Positions 26,606-35,788 of a stretch of 64,000 nt of DNA are shown piece after piece (within the stretch, counting starts at the first letter, position 1; each line of letters opens with the position of its first letter). Below the pieces are notes generated by a model that was not told the DNA's origin, did no database searches, and worked only from the letters and a program-made list of their open reading frames with translations. Source of the DNA: JAJFKB01 sp965230515 (lineage in GTDB: Bacteria; Pseudomonadota; Gammaproteobacteria; Pseudomonadales; IMCC2047); contig OZ246007.1 in assembly GCA_965230515.1 (NCBI GenBank), positions 2,976,001-3,040,000 of the forward strand, given 5' to 3'. Position numbers and translations under genes: made by a program.

Positions 26606-27514
26606 ATGATGAAAGATCCAGCCGAATCAAATCTCTCCTGTCCTGCACCTCGTAAGGGTGTTCATATCGTTTCCGCGCTGCGTATTCCGAAGCCTGGTGA
26701 GCCTGCCATTGAAGAAAGCTGTCAGGTGGTCGAGGAAGATGCGCTGACGCTGGATATCGAGGATGTCGGTAAATATACCCTGATGTGGACGCCCACTGAG
26801 AACATTAACGGGGCTATCGGTTTCACTGATGAAGATGGCGTATTGGGTGAGACCGACAATCCGGAAGCCTTGGCGTTGGCAGCGGGATTTGCCTATACGG
26901 AGGGCATCATTCGCGGGTTGGATGATATTTTGACTATGGCGGTTTGTCCCGACGAACCGGAGGTTGTCAAAATGCAGTTGGTTGATCCGGGTCAGGCAGC
27001 GGTTAGACGGCGTGATGTAATTATCACCAGCTCCTGTGGTATATGCGGCAAGCGGGATATTGTAGAAAATAACGCTTACGGGCTGGAGAAGGTGAGTGAT
27101 GAGATGCGCATGGGTGCGCGGGGCTTTGCTGAATTGATGCAGCAGATGAAATCTGGCCAGCAGATATTCCAGCAAACGGGCGGTAGCCATGCTGCAGCGA
27201 TCTTTTCAGCTGAAGGTGAAATCCATTCGATTGCGGAGGACTTGGGGCGGCATAATGCTCTTGATAAAGTGATTGGCCGGCATCTGCTGGAGCACAAAAG
27301 TTTCCGTAATTGCGGTGTGCTCCTTTCCAGTCGTCTAAGTCTGGAGATGGCGGTTAAAGCGGTTCGCTCTGGTCTTGAGGTCATTGCCGCAGTTAGTGCA
27401 CCCACGTCGCTGGCCATTGATGTTGCCGATACCTTTGGCGTAACGCTTTGCGGATTTGTCCGTGGCGAGCGGGCAACGGTGTTTACGCACCCCCACAGAG
27501 TGGTTGGGAGCTGA
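26606..27514 (+). CDS. fdhD: FdhD sulfurtransferase / Mo-bisMGD maturation factor
   Basis: A 302-residue protein homologous to FdhD, which passes sulfur from a cysteine desulfurase to bis-MGD cofactor of formate-dehydrogenase-type enzymes. The active motif is SSCGICGKRDI (about 137-147). Other conserved parts are AGFAYTEGII, TGGSHAAAIFSAEGEI, EDLGRHNALDKVIG and SRLSLEMAVKA. It lies 78 bases after the molybdoenzyme operon on the same strand, which indicates that the neighbouring oxidoreductase needs a sulfido ligand. The N-terminal 35 residues are an extension beyond the core. Confidence 0.92.
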   Translation: MMKDPAESNLSCPAPRKGVHIVSALRIPKPGEPAIEESCQVVEEDALTLDIEDVGKYTLMWTPTENINGAIGFTDEDGVLGETDNPEALALAAGFAYTEGIIRGLDDILTMAVCPDEPEVVKMQLVDPGQAAVRRRDVIITSSCGICGKRDIVENNAYGLEKVSDEMRMGARGFAELMQQMKSGQQIFQQTGGSHAAAIFSAEGEIHSIAEDLGRHNALDKVIGRHLLEHKSFRNCGVLLSSRLSLEMAVKAVRSGLEVIAAVSAPTSLAIDVADTFGVTLCGFVRGERATVFTHPHRVVGS

Positions 27515-27575
27515 TCGTATGAGATTGTTGCTGATAAGGTGTTATCTTCCCTAAAGCCTCAAAAACATCCTGTTG

Positions 27576-27592
27576 TTAGTAATTATTTTAAT
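27576..27592 (+). promoter_or_regulatory. Palindrome upstream of the XRE regulator
   Basis: GTAATTA-TTT-TAATTAC, perfect 7-bp arms, about 100 bases upstream of the regulator start. Possible autoregulatory operator; AT-rich, so chance is not excluded. Confidence 0.35.
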
Positions 27593-27689
27593 TACCTATT
27601 TAGTTATCATTTGTGTTACATTGGCTTCGCTCTGGTGATCTTGATAAGGGTTTATATACCCGTTTTAGAATAAAAGTCAGGTAATACTT

Positions 27690-28553
27690 ATGGCGTCTCA
27701 GGAACCGAAAAGTCTGGGTGAGTTGCTGCGTAAGTGGCGATCCATGCGTAATTTGAGTCAGCTTGATTTGGCTGAAAAAGCAGAGACTTCTGCGCGGCAT
27801 ATCAGTTTCATTGAAACCGGGCGGGGAAGGCCCAGCAAGGGGCTGTTGATGCGTCTGGCCGATGTGCTTGAAATTCCATTGCGGGCACGTAATACCCTGC
27901 TTGAATCCGCCGGTTTTGCCTCCTGTTATAGCGAAACCGGATTATCGGAACCTGAGATGGAGCAGGTCAGAAAAACGCTGGAGTTTATCTGTCATGCCAC
28001 TGAGCCCTATCCGGTTATGATTATCGATCGTTATTGGAATATTCTGATGGCTAACGATGCGATGAAGTGTATTTCAGAGATATTTGTAGCCGATAGTAAT
28101 ATGCTGGATGAAGAAGGAATTAATCTGATGCGACTGGTGTTGCATCCTCGCTGTTGGCGGAAGAACATTCAGAATATTGTGGAATTCGAACCCTACATGG
28201 CAAGCCGTGTGTCCCGCGCATTAAACACCGATCCGCAGGATAAGAAGATGAGGGCATTGTGGGAGGAAATCTGCTCATACTCCGATGAAGATGAAACCTC
28301 TTCCAGTGATTCCTGGGACGGCTTGCCCCAACTGTTGAAACCGATTCATCTGAAAAATAATGGCGTTGAACTTAAGTTATTTACCACCATTGCGACGTTA
28401 GGTGCGCCACAGGATATCACGCTTCAGGAGTTGCGCATTGAATGTGGTTTTCCGGTGGATAAGGCATCTGAAAAGTGCCTGCAGCAGCTTAGAGTACAGC
28501 GTAAAAAAGGTGAAGTCGGCCATCGGCTTGATGGCAAACTGCAGGGAATATGA
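27690..28553 (+). CDS. XRE-family regulator with MmyB-like ligand-binding domain
   Basis: A 287-residue regulator. The N-terminal helix-turn-helix covers about residues 7-65 (LGELLRKWRSMRNLSQLDLA, TSARHISFIETGRGRPSKGL). The C-terminal MmyB-like domain begins near residue 95 and includes PYPVMIIDRYWNILMANDA and MRLVLHPRCWRKNI. In MmyB-type regulators this PAS-like domain binds small hydrophobic ligands. It closes the catabolic region and may sense its substrate, but that is inference. A palindrome at 27576-27592 lies upstream. Confidence 0.87.
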   Translation: MASQEPKSLGELLRKWRSMRNLSQLDLAEKAETSARHISFIETGRGRPSKGLLMRLADVLEIPLRARNTLLESAGFASCYSETGLSEPEMEQVRKTLEFICHATEPYPVMIIDRYWNILMANDAMKCISEIFVADSNMLDEEGINLMRLVLHPRCWRKNIQNIVEFEPYMASRVSRALNTDPQDKKMRALWEEICSYSDEDETSSSDSWDGLPQLLKPIHLKNNGVELKLFTTIATLGAPQDITLQELRIECGFPVDKASEKCLQQLRVQRKKGEVGHRLDGKLQGI

Positions 28554-28562
28554 GTGATATTT

Positions 28563-28586
28563 GAGGCACCGTATTTGGGGTGCCTC
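28563..28586. terminator. Bidirectional terminator between XRE gene and proS
   Basis: GAGGCACC / GGTGCCTC, perfect 8-bp stem with an 8-nt loop, lying in the 50-bp gap between two convergent genes. Confidence 0.7.
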
Positions 28587-28603
28587 GATTGAAACGAACC
28601 GGA

Positions 28604-30334
28604 TTAATCTTCCAGTTTGCTGTTGAGAAAATCCAGGATTTTTTCCTTGGCCACATCCTGGCGTTTGAGACCTCGTCGCTCCTGGTATTCAATGACGCCA
28701 TCCTTAAGACCACGATCTCCCACTACCAGTCGGTGTGGAATACCAATCAGTTCCATGTCCGCCATTTTGACGCCAGGGCTGGTTTTTTTGTCCCGATCAT
28801 CCAGAAGTACCTCATAGCCGCTCTCTATCAACTCGTGATAAATGCGGTCCGCTTCCTGGCGAACCAGTTCGGATTTGTCATAATTGAGCGCGACAATACC
28901 AACCTGGAACGGTGCGATCGCCTGTGGCCAGATAATCCCTTTTTCATCATTATTCTGTTCTATTGCCGCTGCTACTACGCGGGTGACGCCAATACCATAA
29001 CAGCCCATGGTCATAACCTGAGTCTGGCCCTTCTCATTGAGAACTTGAGCGTTCATGGCGGCAGCATACTTCTGACCGAGTTGGAATATATGGCCGACCT
29101 CAATGCCTCGTTTCAACACCAGATTACCCTGCCCATCGGGACTGGGATCTCCCTCCTCGACGTTTCTGAGGTCGGCAATTTCATCGTAATCTGCATCTCT
29201 TTTCCAGTTGACCCCGGACAGATGCTTGCCATCACTGTTTGCACCACAGGTAAAGTTTTGCAAGATGCTGGCACTGCGGTCCACGATAACAGGCAGCGAT
29301 AAAGCAACCGGGCCGATAGATCCGGCGCTGCAACCTATTGCATTCTTAATCTGCTCATCAGAGGCAAATGTAAGCGGTGCTTTGATCTGAGCCAGCTTCT
29401 CTGCCTTCAGTTCATTCAGGCTATGATCACCCCGCAACACCAGTGCGACCAACGGTTGCTTTCGGTCTTCGCTCTCTTCGCCCAAAACGATCAGTGTTTT
29501 TGCCACTTGCTCCGCTTGTATACCGGTAAAGGCCGAGACCTCTTCAATTGTGTGTTGGTCAGGAGTATCGATTTCGCAAAGTTCGGCTTGTGTTACCGTT
29601 GTTGGTGCTGCCGGCTTGATAGCCTCCGCCATTTCGATATTGGCAGCAAATTGGCTGGTATCGCTAAACGCAATCAGATCCTCGCCGGATTCGGCAAGTA
29701 CGTGGAACTCCTGGGACTGGCTGCCGCCGATACTACCGGAGTCGGCCTGTACGGCTCTAAAGTTGAGACCCATGCGGCTGAAAATTGCGGTGTACGCACG
29801 AAACATAGCGTCATAGGTCTGCTGTAAACTCTCCTGGTCGAGATGGAAGGAGTAGGCATCTTTCATAATAAATTCGCGGGAACGCATCACGCCAAAACGG
29901 GGGCGTACCTCGTCGCGGAATTTAGTTTGGATCTGATAATAGTTAACCGGCAGCTGTTTGTAGCTTTTGAGCTCGTTGCGTGCCAGGTCAGTAATCACTT
30001 CTTCGTGGGTAGGCCCCAAACAAAATTCACGGTTATGACGATCATGCATGCGCAATAATTCCGGACCAAACTGATCCCACCGGCCTGATTCCGCCCAAAG
30101 CTCAGATGGCTGTACAGCGGGCATCAACACCTCCAGTGCCCCGGCTTTGTCCATCTCCTCACGAACTATCTTTTCCACTTTGCGCAGCACTTTCAGTCCC
30201 AGCGGTTGCCAGGTATATAAACCGGAAGCGAGTTTGCGGATCATGCCCGCACGGAGCATTAACTGGTGGCTGACTACCACCGCATCTGCCGGTGTTTCTT
30301 TGAGTGTATTGATCAGGAACTGGGTCGTGCGCAT
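28604..30334 (-). CDS. proS: Prolyl-tRNA synthetase
   Basis: A 576-residue class II aminoacyl-tRNA synthetase charging tRNA-Pro. The start MRTTQFLINTLKETPADA is typical of bacterial-type ProRS. Class II motifs are visible (motif 2 region TKFRDEVRPRFGVMRSREF; motif 3 MGCYGIGVTRVVAA). An editing (INS) domain lies between about residues 225 and 400, including VAKTLIVLG. The frame extends 17 codons upstream, but the ATG at 30334 gives the family N-terminus. Confidence 0.96.
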   Translation of the reverse strand: MRTTQFLINTLKETPADAVVVSHQLMLRAGMIRKLASGLYTWQPLGLKVLRKVEKIVREEMDKAGALEVLMPAVQPSELWAESGRWDQFGPELLRMHDRHNREFCLGPTHEEVITDLARNELKSYKQLPVNYYQIQTKFRDEVRPRFGVMRSREFIMKDAYSFHLDQESLQQTYDAMFRAYTAIFSRMGLNFRAVQADSGSIGGSQSQEFHVLAESGEDLIAFSDTSQFAANIEMAEAIKPAAPTTVTQAELCEIDTPDQHTIEEVSAFTGIQAEQVAKTLIVLGEESEDRKQPLVALVLRGDHSLNELKAEKLAQIKAPLTFASDEQIKNAIGCSAGSIGPVALSLPVIVDRSASILQNFTCGANSDGKHLSGVNWKRDADYDEIADLRNVEEGDPSPDGQGNLVLKRGIEVGHIFQLGQKYAAAMNAQVLNEKGQTQVMTMGCYGIGVTRVVAAAIEQNNDEKGIIWPQAIAPFQVGIVALNYDKSELVRQEADRIYHELIESGYEVLLDDRDKKTSPGVKMADMELIGIPHRLVVGDRGLKDGVIEYQERRGLKRQDVAKEKILDFLNSKLED

Positions 30335-30424
30335 GAGTTGATATGGCCTTGAGTGGATACAGAAAACACGCATTGTAAGGTGCACAGGAAGGATATTCCA
30401 GAGACTATGCTAATATTGTACTAC

Positions 30425-30686
30425 GGAACCTCTGAATAATTCCTTGATCCCTCTGGCGCACAGAGCGTTTGTAGATCAAGGCGGCTTTGTGCAGTAATGT
30501 CCAGACCTTGCAAACAAAGCCAACGCAGAGCTGCGAATGCTCTGTAAGCCCCGCAGGGCGAGGCCTGAAAGCTTCATCTGCGGCGTTAGAAACTTTGCTA
30601 AGGCAATAAGCATTAGCGGTAGTTCCTGCCTTGCAGCTAAAGCTTTCAGGTCTCGCAGAGGCATTAAGGAATTATTCAGAGGTTCC
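30425..30686. repeat. 262-bp MITE-like element with terminal inverted repeats
   Basis: The ends are GGAACCTCTGAATAATTCCT plus T (30425-30445) and its exact inverse (30666-30686). The match extends to about 30 bases with two mismatches. Sub-terminal inverted repeats (GAGGCCTGAAAGCTT and its partner AAAGCTTTCAGGTCTC) follow. There is no coding capacity. The ends resemble those of IS5-group elements. No clear target duplication is seen (CTAC on the left, CTTA on the right). It fills most of the 383-bp gap between proS and the next gene. Confidence 0.8.
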
Positions 30687-30717
30687 CTTAGGTGATTCAA
30701 TTAGAGTGGTAAGCGGT

Positions 30718-31317
30718 ATGATCAAACCTTTCTCCCAGGCGTGTGAAAATAACAAAATTCCGATACTTGAAGTACTTGACGGTGCATTCTCAAAAACACA
30801 GTCAGTTTTGGAAATAGGCAGTGGAACAGGGCAGCATGCCGTGTACTTTGCCGAGCATCTGCCGCACCTGATCTGGCAGCCTACTGATCTAGAAGAGAAT
30901 CTCGAAGGTATTGGGCTTTGGATGGAGGAAAGCCAGGCACTATCCAATCTGAAAATGCCACGCTTACTGGACATCGCTAATGTGCCCTGGGCAGTGGCGC
31001 CTGTTGATGGTGTATTCAGTGCCAACACACTGCATATCATGGGTAAGCCGGAAGTAGAACGTTTTTTTGAGGGTGTGTCCTATGCGCTGATAGCGGGTGG
31101 GACGCTGTGTGTCTACGGCCCTTTTAACTATGGCGGTGAGTTTACCAGCGATAGTAATGCCCGGTTTAATGATTGGCTTTATCTGCAGAACCCCAACAGT
31201 GCCATCAGGGATTTTGAATGGATTGCAGCGTTGGCGGAAAAAGCGGGATTGGAACTGGTAAGCGATCATACGATGCCGGCGAACAACCGGCTGCTGGAGT
31301 GGCGCCGGGTGACGTAG
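30718..31317 (+). CDS. DUF938 family SAM-dependent methyltransferase-like protein
   Basis: A 199-residue class I methyltransferase fold protein of the DUF938 family. Motif I is VLEIGSGTGQHAVYFAEHLP; the acidic residue after it is in WQPTDLEENL. Also seen are VFSANTLHIMG and GGTLCVYGPFNYGGEFTS. Substrate unknown. The ATG at 30718 lies 31 bases beyond the MITE-like element, so that element supplies the upstream region; the frame runs back into it, but the ATG gives the family start. Confidence 0.85.
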   Translation: MIKPFSQACENNKIPILEVLDGAFSKTQSVLEIGSGTGQHAVYFAEHLPHLIWQPTDLEENLEGIGLWMEESQALSNLKMPRLLDIANVPWAVAPVDGVFSANTLHIMGKPEVERFFEGVSYALIAGGTLCVYGPFNYGGEFTSDSNARFNDWLYLQNPNSAIRDFEWIAALAEKAGLELVSDHTMPANNRLLEWRRVT

Positions 31318-31452
31318 AGATCCGTGTTAAACGTTTCTAATACCAGCTGGATCAAGATGAGATCCCGGACAAATCGGACGGTTGCCGGATAAATCGCCCT
31401 ATTCCTCTAAAACAGCTAGAATGCCCACCTCTCTCTATCGGATTTAAATTCT

Positions 31453-32706
31453 GTGACGCAACCAATAAGTCATTTTGATGTTGTCGTTCTGGGTGCGGGC
31501 GCTTCCGGCCTGGTCTGTGCCTATACAGCTGCACAACGTGGCCGACGTGTGCTGGTGCTGGAGAAATCCAATAAGGCAGGCAAGAAAATTCTGATGTCCG
31601 GAGGCGGACGTTGCAATTTTACCAATCAGTATGTCAGTGCCGACAATTTCATCTCCCGTAATCCGCATTTTTGCAAAGGTGCCCTTAATCGTTATACGCA
31701 GTGGGATTTTATCGCGCTGGTCGAACAGTATGGCATCGAGTATGAGGAGCGTAGTCATGGTCAGTTATTCTGTCGGCATTCGGCCAAAGATATATTAAAC
31801 ATGTTGCTGACAGAGTGTGATCTGGCAGGGGTTCAGCTAAAAACCCATTGTGATATTCAACAGGTCGAAGCGCTGACATTAACGGGACACTCTGGGAAAT
31901 ATCAGAAGGAAGACCGACGCAGTCGTTATCGGGTTCAATATCAGCAGGGGACTGATCAAAACAAGGTGGAGTGTCATTCGTTGGTGGTTGCGACGGGAGC
32001 GCTGTCGATTCCGACACTGGGAGGCAGTGGACAGGGCTACGATATTGCTGCGCAGTTTGGGTTGCCCGTCATTGCCCGGCAGGCGGGACTGGTGCCTTTT
32101 ATGTTCAGTGACCAAATGAAGTCTATTTGCGAACGCCTGGCGGGTGTCTCCGTGCAGGCGCAGGTGAATTGTAATGGAACCTCGTTTAGCGAGAGCCTGC
32201 TGTTTACACACCGTGGTATAAGTGGGCCGGCAATACTGCAAATATCCAACTACTGGAAACCGGGAGATCTGATCAGCGTGAACCTGTTGCCGGATATAAA
32301 CGCCGGTGAATGGTTGCTGCAGGGTAAACGGGAGCAGGGTAAAATCCTGCTCAAAACCCGGTTGCGACAAAAGCTGGCGAAACCGCTGGTTGAGGTACTA
32401 CAAAACCTCTGGTGGAAGAAGACTGCAACCACACCGTTGGCGGAGTACAGTGACAGTCAGCTGGAGCGGATTGGTGAACGACTTAATGCATGGCAGCTAA
32501 AACCGTCCGCCACCGAAGGGTATCGTACCGCCGAGGTGACATTGGGTGGGGTTGATACGGATGCGATCAGTTCAAAAACCATGGAGGCAAAAGTTCAGTC
32601 GGGTCTCTACTTTGTGGGCGAAGTGCTGGACGTCACCGGCCAGCTGGGCGGGTTTAATTTTCAGTGGGCCTGGTCGTCGGGGTATAGCGCCGGGTTGGTT
32701 GTTTAG
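31453..32706 (+). CDS. HI0933/BaiN family FAD-dependent oxidoreductase
   Basis: A 417-residue flavoprotein. The FAD-binding loop is VLGAGASGLVCAYTAAQRGR (about 11-30), followed by NKAGKKILMSGGGRCNFTN, the family hallmark. A second FAD contact is VVATGALSIPTLGGSGQGYDIA, and the end QLGGFNFQWAWSSGYSAG is also conserved. The physiological substrate of this family is generally unknown. GTG start; no clear operon partner. Confidence 0.9.
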   Translation: MTQPISHFDVVVLGAGASGLVCAYTAAQRGRRVLVLEKSNKAGKKILMSGGGRCNFTNQYVSADNFISRNPHFCKGALNRYTQWDFIALVEQYGIEYEERSHGQLFCRHSAKDILNMLLTECDLAGVQLKTHCDIQQVEALTLTGHSGKYQKEDRRSRYRVQYQQGTDQNKVECHSLVVATGALSIPTLGGSGQGYDIAAQFGLPVIARQAGLVPFMFSDQMKSICERLAGVSVQAQVNCNGTSFSESLLFTHRGISGPAILQISNYWKPGDLISVNLLPDINAGEWLLQGKREQGKILLKTRLRQKLAKPLVEVLQNLWWKKTATTPLAEYSDSQLERIGERLNAWQLKPSATEGYRTAEVTLGGVDTDAISSKTMEAKVQSGLYFVGEVLDVTGQLGGFNFQWAWSSGYSAGLVV

Positions 32707-32753
32707 CGCGGATCTTATGCCGGGCGGTGTGAAGGAGCTTTATGCAATCACGT

Positions 32754-33698
32754 TCAATCCACAAACTGGGATCGGTATTCGCTGGGTGAGATGCCGAAGG
32801 TTTTTCGAAAGTGGTGCCGCATATTCATCGCGGTATTAAATCCGGCCTGTTGTGCAATATTTTCCATTGAGGTATTCCTGTTTTGCAGTAGCGTTTGTGC
32901 CAGCTGTAATCGCTGCCGGTTAATCCACTCCTTGGGGCTCATGCCGAGTGAAGCACGAAAATGTCGATCAAAATTGCGCCGCGACATGTTTGCTTTGTCG
33001 GCCAGATAGTCGATATCAAGTTTGCTGTTGAGCCGTTTTACAGCCCAGTCCAGTGTTGAGGCAAAGTGGTTGGGGCGTGGCATGATCGGTGTTTCTACAT
33101 ATTGTGCCTGACCGCCGCTGCGGTGCGGCGGGATCACCAGGCGGCGGGCGACCTGATTGGCCTTGTCGTGACCAAAATCTCTTCTGACCACTTCCAGGCC
33201 CAGGTCCAGTGCTGCGGCGCTGCCTGCAGAGCAACCAATCCGGCCATCATAGATATAGAGTACATTCTCTACGAAAGTGATATCAGGGTAGCACTCTTTA
33301 AACTGGTTCGCGTAGCGCCAGTGTGTGGTGGCCTTGCGCCCGTCCAGCAGGCCGGCCTGCGCCAACACAAAGGCGCCGGTGCAAAAGGAGAGGATTCTGC
33401 CGCCTTGATGGTAGAAAGATTGAACGGCATCGATCAGGTTGCTATGCGAATCATAGTCGTCTGACTGTTCGAAGCGCCAACCGGGAATGATCAGTAGATC
33501 GAATGCACTGAAGTCGCGGACCGGGGTGGCGCTGATCTGTATGTTGCAAGTCCCGGAAACCTGCTTCTTGCCGAGACTCACCACCTCGGCCTGATACCAC
33601 TCTTTAAACTCAGGCCGCTCCATGCCGAATATCTCCAATGCGCAGCCAAACTCAAAGGTGGCGAGGCGATCATAGGCGAAGATGGCAACATTGATCAT
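32754..33698 (-). CDS. GlxA-type regulator (DJ-1/PfpI domain + AraC helix-turn-helix)
   Basis: A 314-residue transcription factor. Residues about 1-180 form a DJ-1/PfpI-like sensor domain (ILSFCTGAFVLAQAGLLDGR; IGCSAGSAAALDLGLEV). Residues about 210-310 are an AraC-type DNA-binding domain with two HTHs (DYLADKANMSRRNFDRHFRA; MENIAQQAGFNTAMNMRHHF). I take the ATG at 33698 because AGGAG lies ten bases before it; the frame extends ten codons further. Relatives regulate amine or carnitine use. No obvious target gene is adjacent. Confidence 0.88.
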   Translation of the reverse strand: MINVAIFAYDRLATFEFGCALEIFGMERPEFKEWYQAEVVSLGKKQVSGTCNIQISATPVRDFSAFDLLIIPGWRFEQSDDYDSHSNLIDAVQSFYHQGGRILSFCTGAFVLAQAGLLDGRKATTHWRYANQFKECYPDITFVENVLYIYDGRIGCSAGSAAALDLGLEVVRRDFGHDKANQVARRLVIPPHRSGGQAQYVETPIMPRPNHFASTLDWAVKRLNSKLDIDYLADKANMSRRNFDRHFRASLGMSPKEWINRQRLQLAQTLLQNRNTSMENIAQQAGFNTAMNMRHHFRKTFGISPSEYRSQFVD

Positions 33699-33847
33699 GG
33701 GGAGGGCGCTCCTGCTATCGGATGGCATATTGGCTTGTTTTTAACGAATTATGTCTTTTAAGCCGGTATTCAAGAATAGCAGAAATATTGAAAATGAAAA
33801 CCATTATTGTTGATGGCCAGGTGGCCCACAGCTAAAGAGGTGTTCTG

Positions 33848-34522
33848 ATGAGCAAGATTCTTATGGTATTGCTATTTTTGTTGCCATCGTCATTTGGTGT
33901 TGCCGGAGACTTTGAGCTTTCTGCAAAGTTATCCTTGAAATCCAAATACCTGGGCAAGCTGGCTACGACCGTTGATTCCCATAGTGTTTTGCAGCCATAC
34001 GTTGAGTTAAGTCACAGCAATGGGTTTTATGGCTATCTGTGGTTGAACCTGCCGCTCAAAGAGGGTAACCCAAACCGCTCTCTGGAAGTGGAACCCCGAA
34101 TTGGTTACAAAAAATCGCTCAATGACTGGACGGTTGATATCTCGCTGACCCTGTTTGATATTCAGAATCCGCGGGTGCTGGATTTGGATGGCGATATTCT
34201 TGGCTCTCGCATTATGGTCAGCAAGGGAATGTTCTATCTGGAGTCGATCGTCTATACGGCCGATGGTGGCAGGGATGGTTTGCTTGGCGGTTTTGGCGCA
34301 GAGAAGCGACTTTCCCGGAATTTCGTGCTATCGGCCGAACTTAATTATGTAGACGGTCCCTTTCATTTCGAACCGCTTGCTTATGGCGAAATCAAGGCTG
34401 AGTTAACGCTCGACAATAGTCCCGTTGCGCTGTTTATCGAAGTTATGGAGGTGTTTCATAAAACCGTTCGCAGTGAGCAAAGAGAGGACCGTATCGCAGT
34501 GGGTTTGAGTTATGCGTTCTGA
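33848..34522 (+). CDS. Small outer-membrane beta-barrel-like protein
   Basis: A 224-residue secreted protein with a signal peptide (ILMVLLFLLPSSFGVAG, cleavage near residue 20) and a C-terminal Phe (GLSYAF), with alternating polar/hydrophobic strands throughout. It resembles the TorF-type putative porins (SAKLSLKSKYLG opening; YLWLNLPL), but I cannot name it. RBS AAAGAGG lies at 33835-33841. Single gene between divergent GlxA and convergent FemAB-like genes. Confidence 0.65.
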   Translation: MSKILMVLLFLLPSSFGVAGDFELSAKLSLKSKYLGKLATTVDSHSVLQPYVELSHSNGFYGYLWLNLPLKEGNPNRSLEVEPRIGYKKSLNDWTVDISLTLFDIQNPRVLDLDGDILGSRIMVSKGMFYLESIVYTADGGRDGLLGGFGAEKRLSRNFVLSAELNYVDGPFHFEPLAYGEIKAELTLDNSPVALFIEVMEVFHKTVRSEQREDRIAVGLSYAF

Positions 34523-34553
34523 CGGATATACGATCGATAAAGGGTGGTGCAGA

Positions 34554-35732
34554 TTACTGTTTCTTGAAGGGCAGTAGCTGCGCCGCCTGCGTCATATAAA
34601 GATCGATCCCCTGTGCTTCACGTTCCAGAAAGTCATCGATCGCTGCTCTGAAGTCAGGATGCTCAATCCAGTGCAGTGACCAGGTGTTAACGGGCTCAAA
34701 ACCGCGGGATATCTTGTGCTCTCCCTGAGCGCCAGGGTCAAATTTGTGGAGTTTCTGCTCAATACAATACTCGATCCCCTGGTAGTAACAGGCCTCAAAA
34801 TGCAAGCACTCGAACTCCTCCAGACAACCCCAGTATCGGCCATACAGCGTATCGTTGCCCTGAAAGCAAAGTGCTGCCGCCACCGCCTGTTGGTTATGAT
34901 AAGCCATGATCAGTACCAGCTGCTCGGGCATTTTCTGGAGAATTTCCTGAAAAAAACCGAGTGTAAGGTAACCCCGGCGAGCTCTTTTGTAATAGGTGGC
35001 CTGATAAAAGGTATAAAAGTCTGATAGTTGCTGCTCTGACACCTCCGGGCCGTTGATTCTCCGTAATTGAATACCCTGCTCGGCGACGCGACGTCTTTCC
35101 CGCTTAATGTTCTTTCGTTTACGCGAGCTGAGTTTGCCCAGGAAATCATCAAAGCTGGTGTAATCCTGATTAAACCAGTGATATTGGCAACCGGTCCGGA
35201 GTGATAAACCCTGTGATTCGAGCACTTTCAGTTCTCGCTTTTCTGGAAACAGCAGGTGCCAGGAGGAGTAACCCTTATGTGTTGTCAGCTCGCGCAGACT
35301 ATTGATTATCAAGGCCACAATTGAGGGGCGCAGTGATTCCTCAATGACACTCAGTCTGGGGCCGGTAGCCGGTGTAAAAGGGATTGCGGTCAGCAGTTTA
35401 GGATAGTACTCATAGCCGTGCCGCTGATAGGCATCCGCCCAGGCCCAGTCAAACACGAACTCGCCATAGGAGTCGGTTTTTATGTACAGCGGCATAACAG
35501 CTGCCGGCTCTTGCTCTTGATAAACAACTACATGGTGCGGTTGCCAGCCGGTATCAGCACTGACGCTTCCTGAATTCTCGAGTGCGCCAAGAAACTCATG
35601 GCGCAAAAAGGGGTATCGGGTGCCGGTTATATTATTCCATGTGCTGCTACCGATCTGATCTATCCCCGATAAATACTCGACCACGAATTTTGTTGTACTG
35701 CTCTTGGTATTCATCTCTAGGTGATGGTACAT
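34554..35732 (-). CDS. FemAB-like GNAT acyltransferase (DUF482 family)
   Basis: A 392-residue protein of the peptidoglycan biosynthesis/recognition FemAB-like family (formerly DUF482). Conserved blocks include YPFLRHEFLGALENSGSV, FDWAWADAYQRHGYEYYPKL, HWFNQDYTSFDDFLGKLSSR with the basic KRKNIKRERR, and DTLYGRYWGCLEEFECLHFE. The substrate is unknown. An alternative ATG is six codons in. Convergent with the porin-like gene. Confidence 0.85.
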   Translation of the reverse strand: MYHHLEMNTKSSTTKFVVEYLSGIDQIGSSTWNNITGTRYPFLRHEFLGALENSGSVSADTGWQPHHVVVYQEQEPAAVMPLYIKTDSYGEFVFDWAWADAYQRHGYEYYPKLLTAIPFTPATGPRLSVIEESLRPSIVALIINSLRELTTHKGYSSWHLLFPEKRELKVLESQGLSLRTGCQYHWFNQDYTSFDDFLGKLSSRKRKNIKRERRRVAEQGIQLRRINGPEVSEQQLSDFYTFYQATYYKRARRGYLTLGFFQEILQKMPEQLVLIMAYHNQQAVAAALCFQGNDTLYGRYWGCLEEFECLHFEACYYQGIEYCIEQKLHKFDPGAQGEHKISRGFEPVNTWSLHWIEHPDFRAAIDDFLEREAQGIDLYMTQAAQLLPFKKQ

Positions 35733-35788
35733 TGCTCTGAAAAATGAAGAAACATTTTTCGATGCATAGTGGGAATGAGGAGTAGATC

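Noticed and set aside
28580..29302. 240-codon plus-strand open frame inside proS
   Set aside because: Lies antisense to a clearly conserved synthetase; the translation has no recognisable domain.
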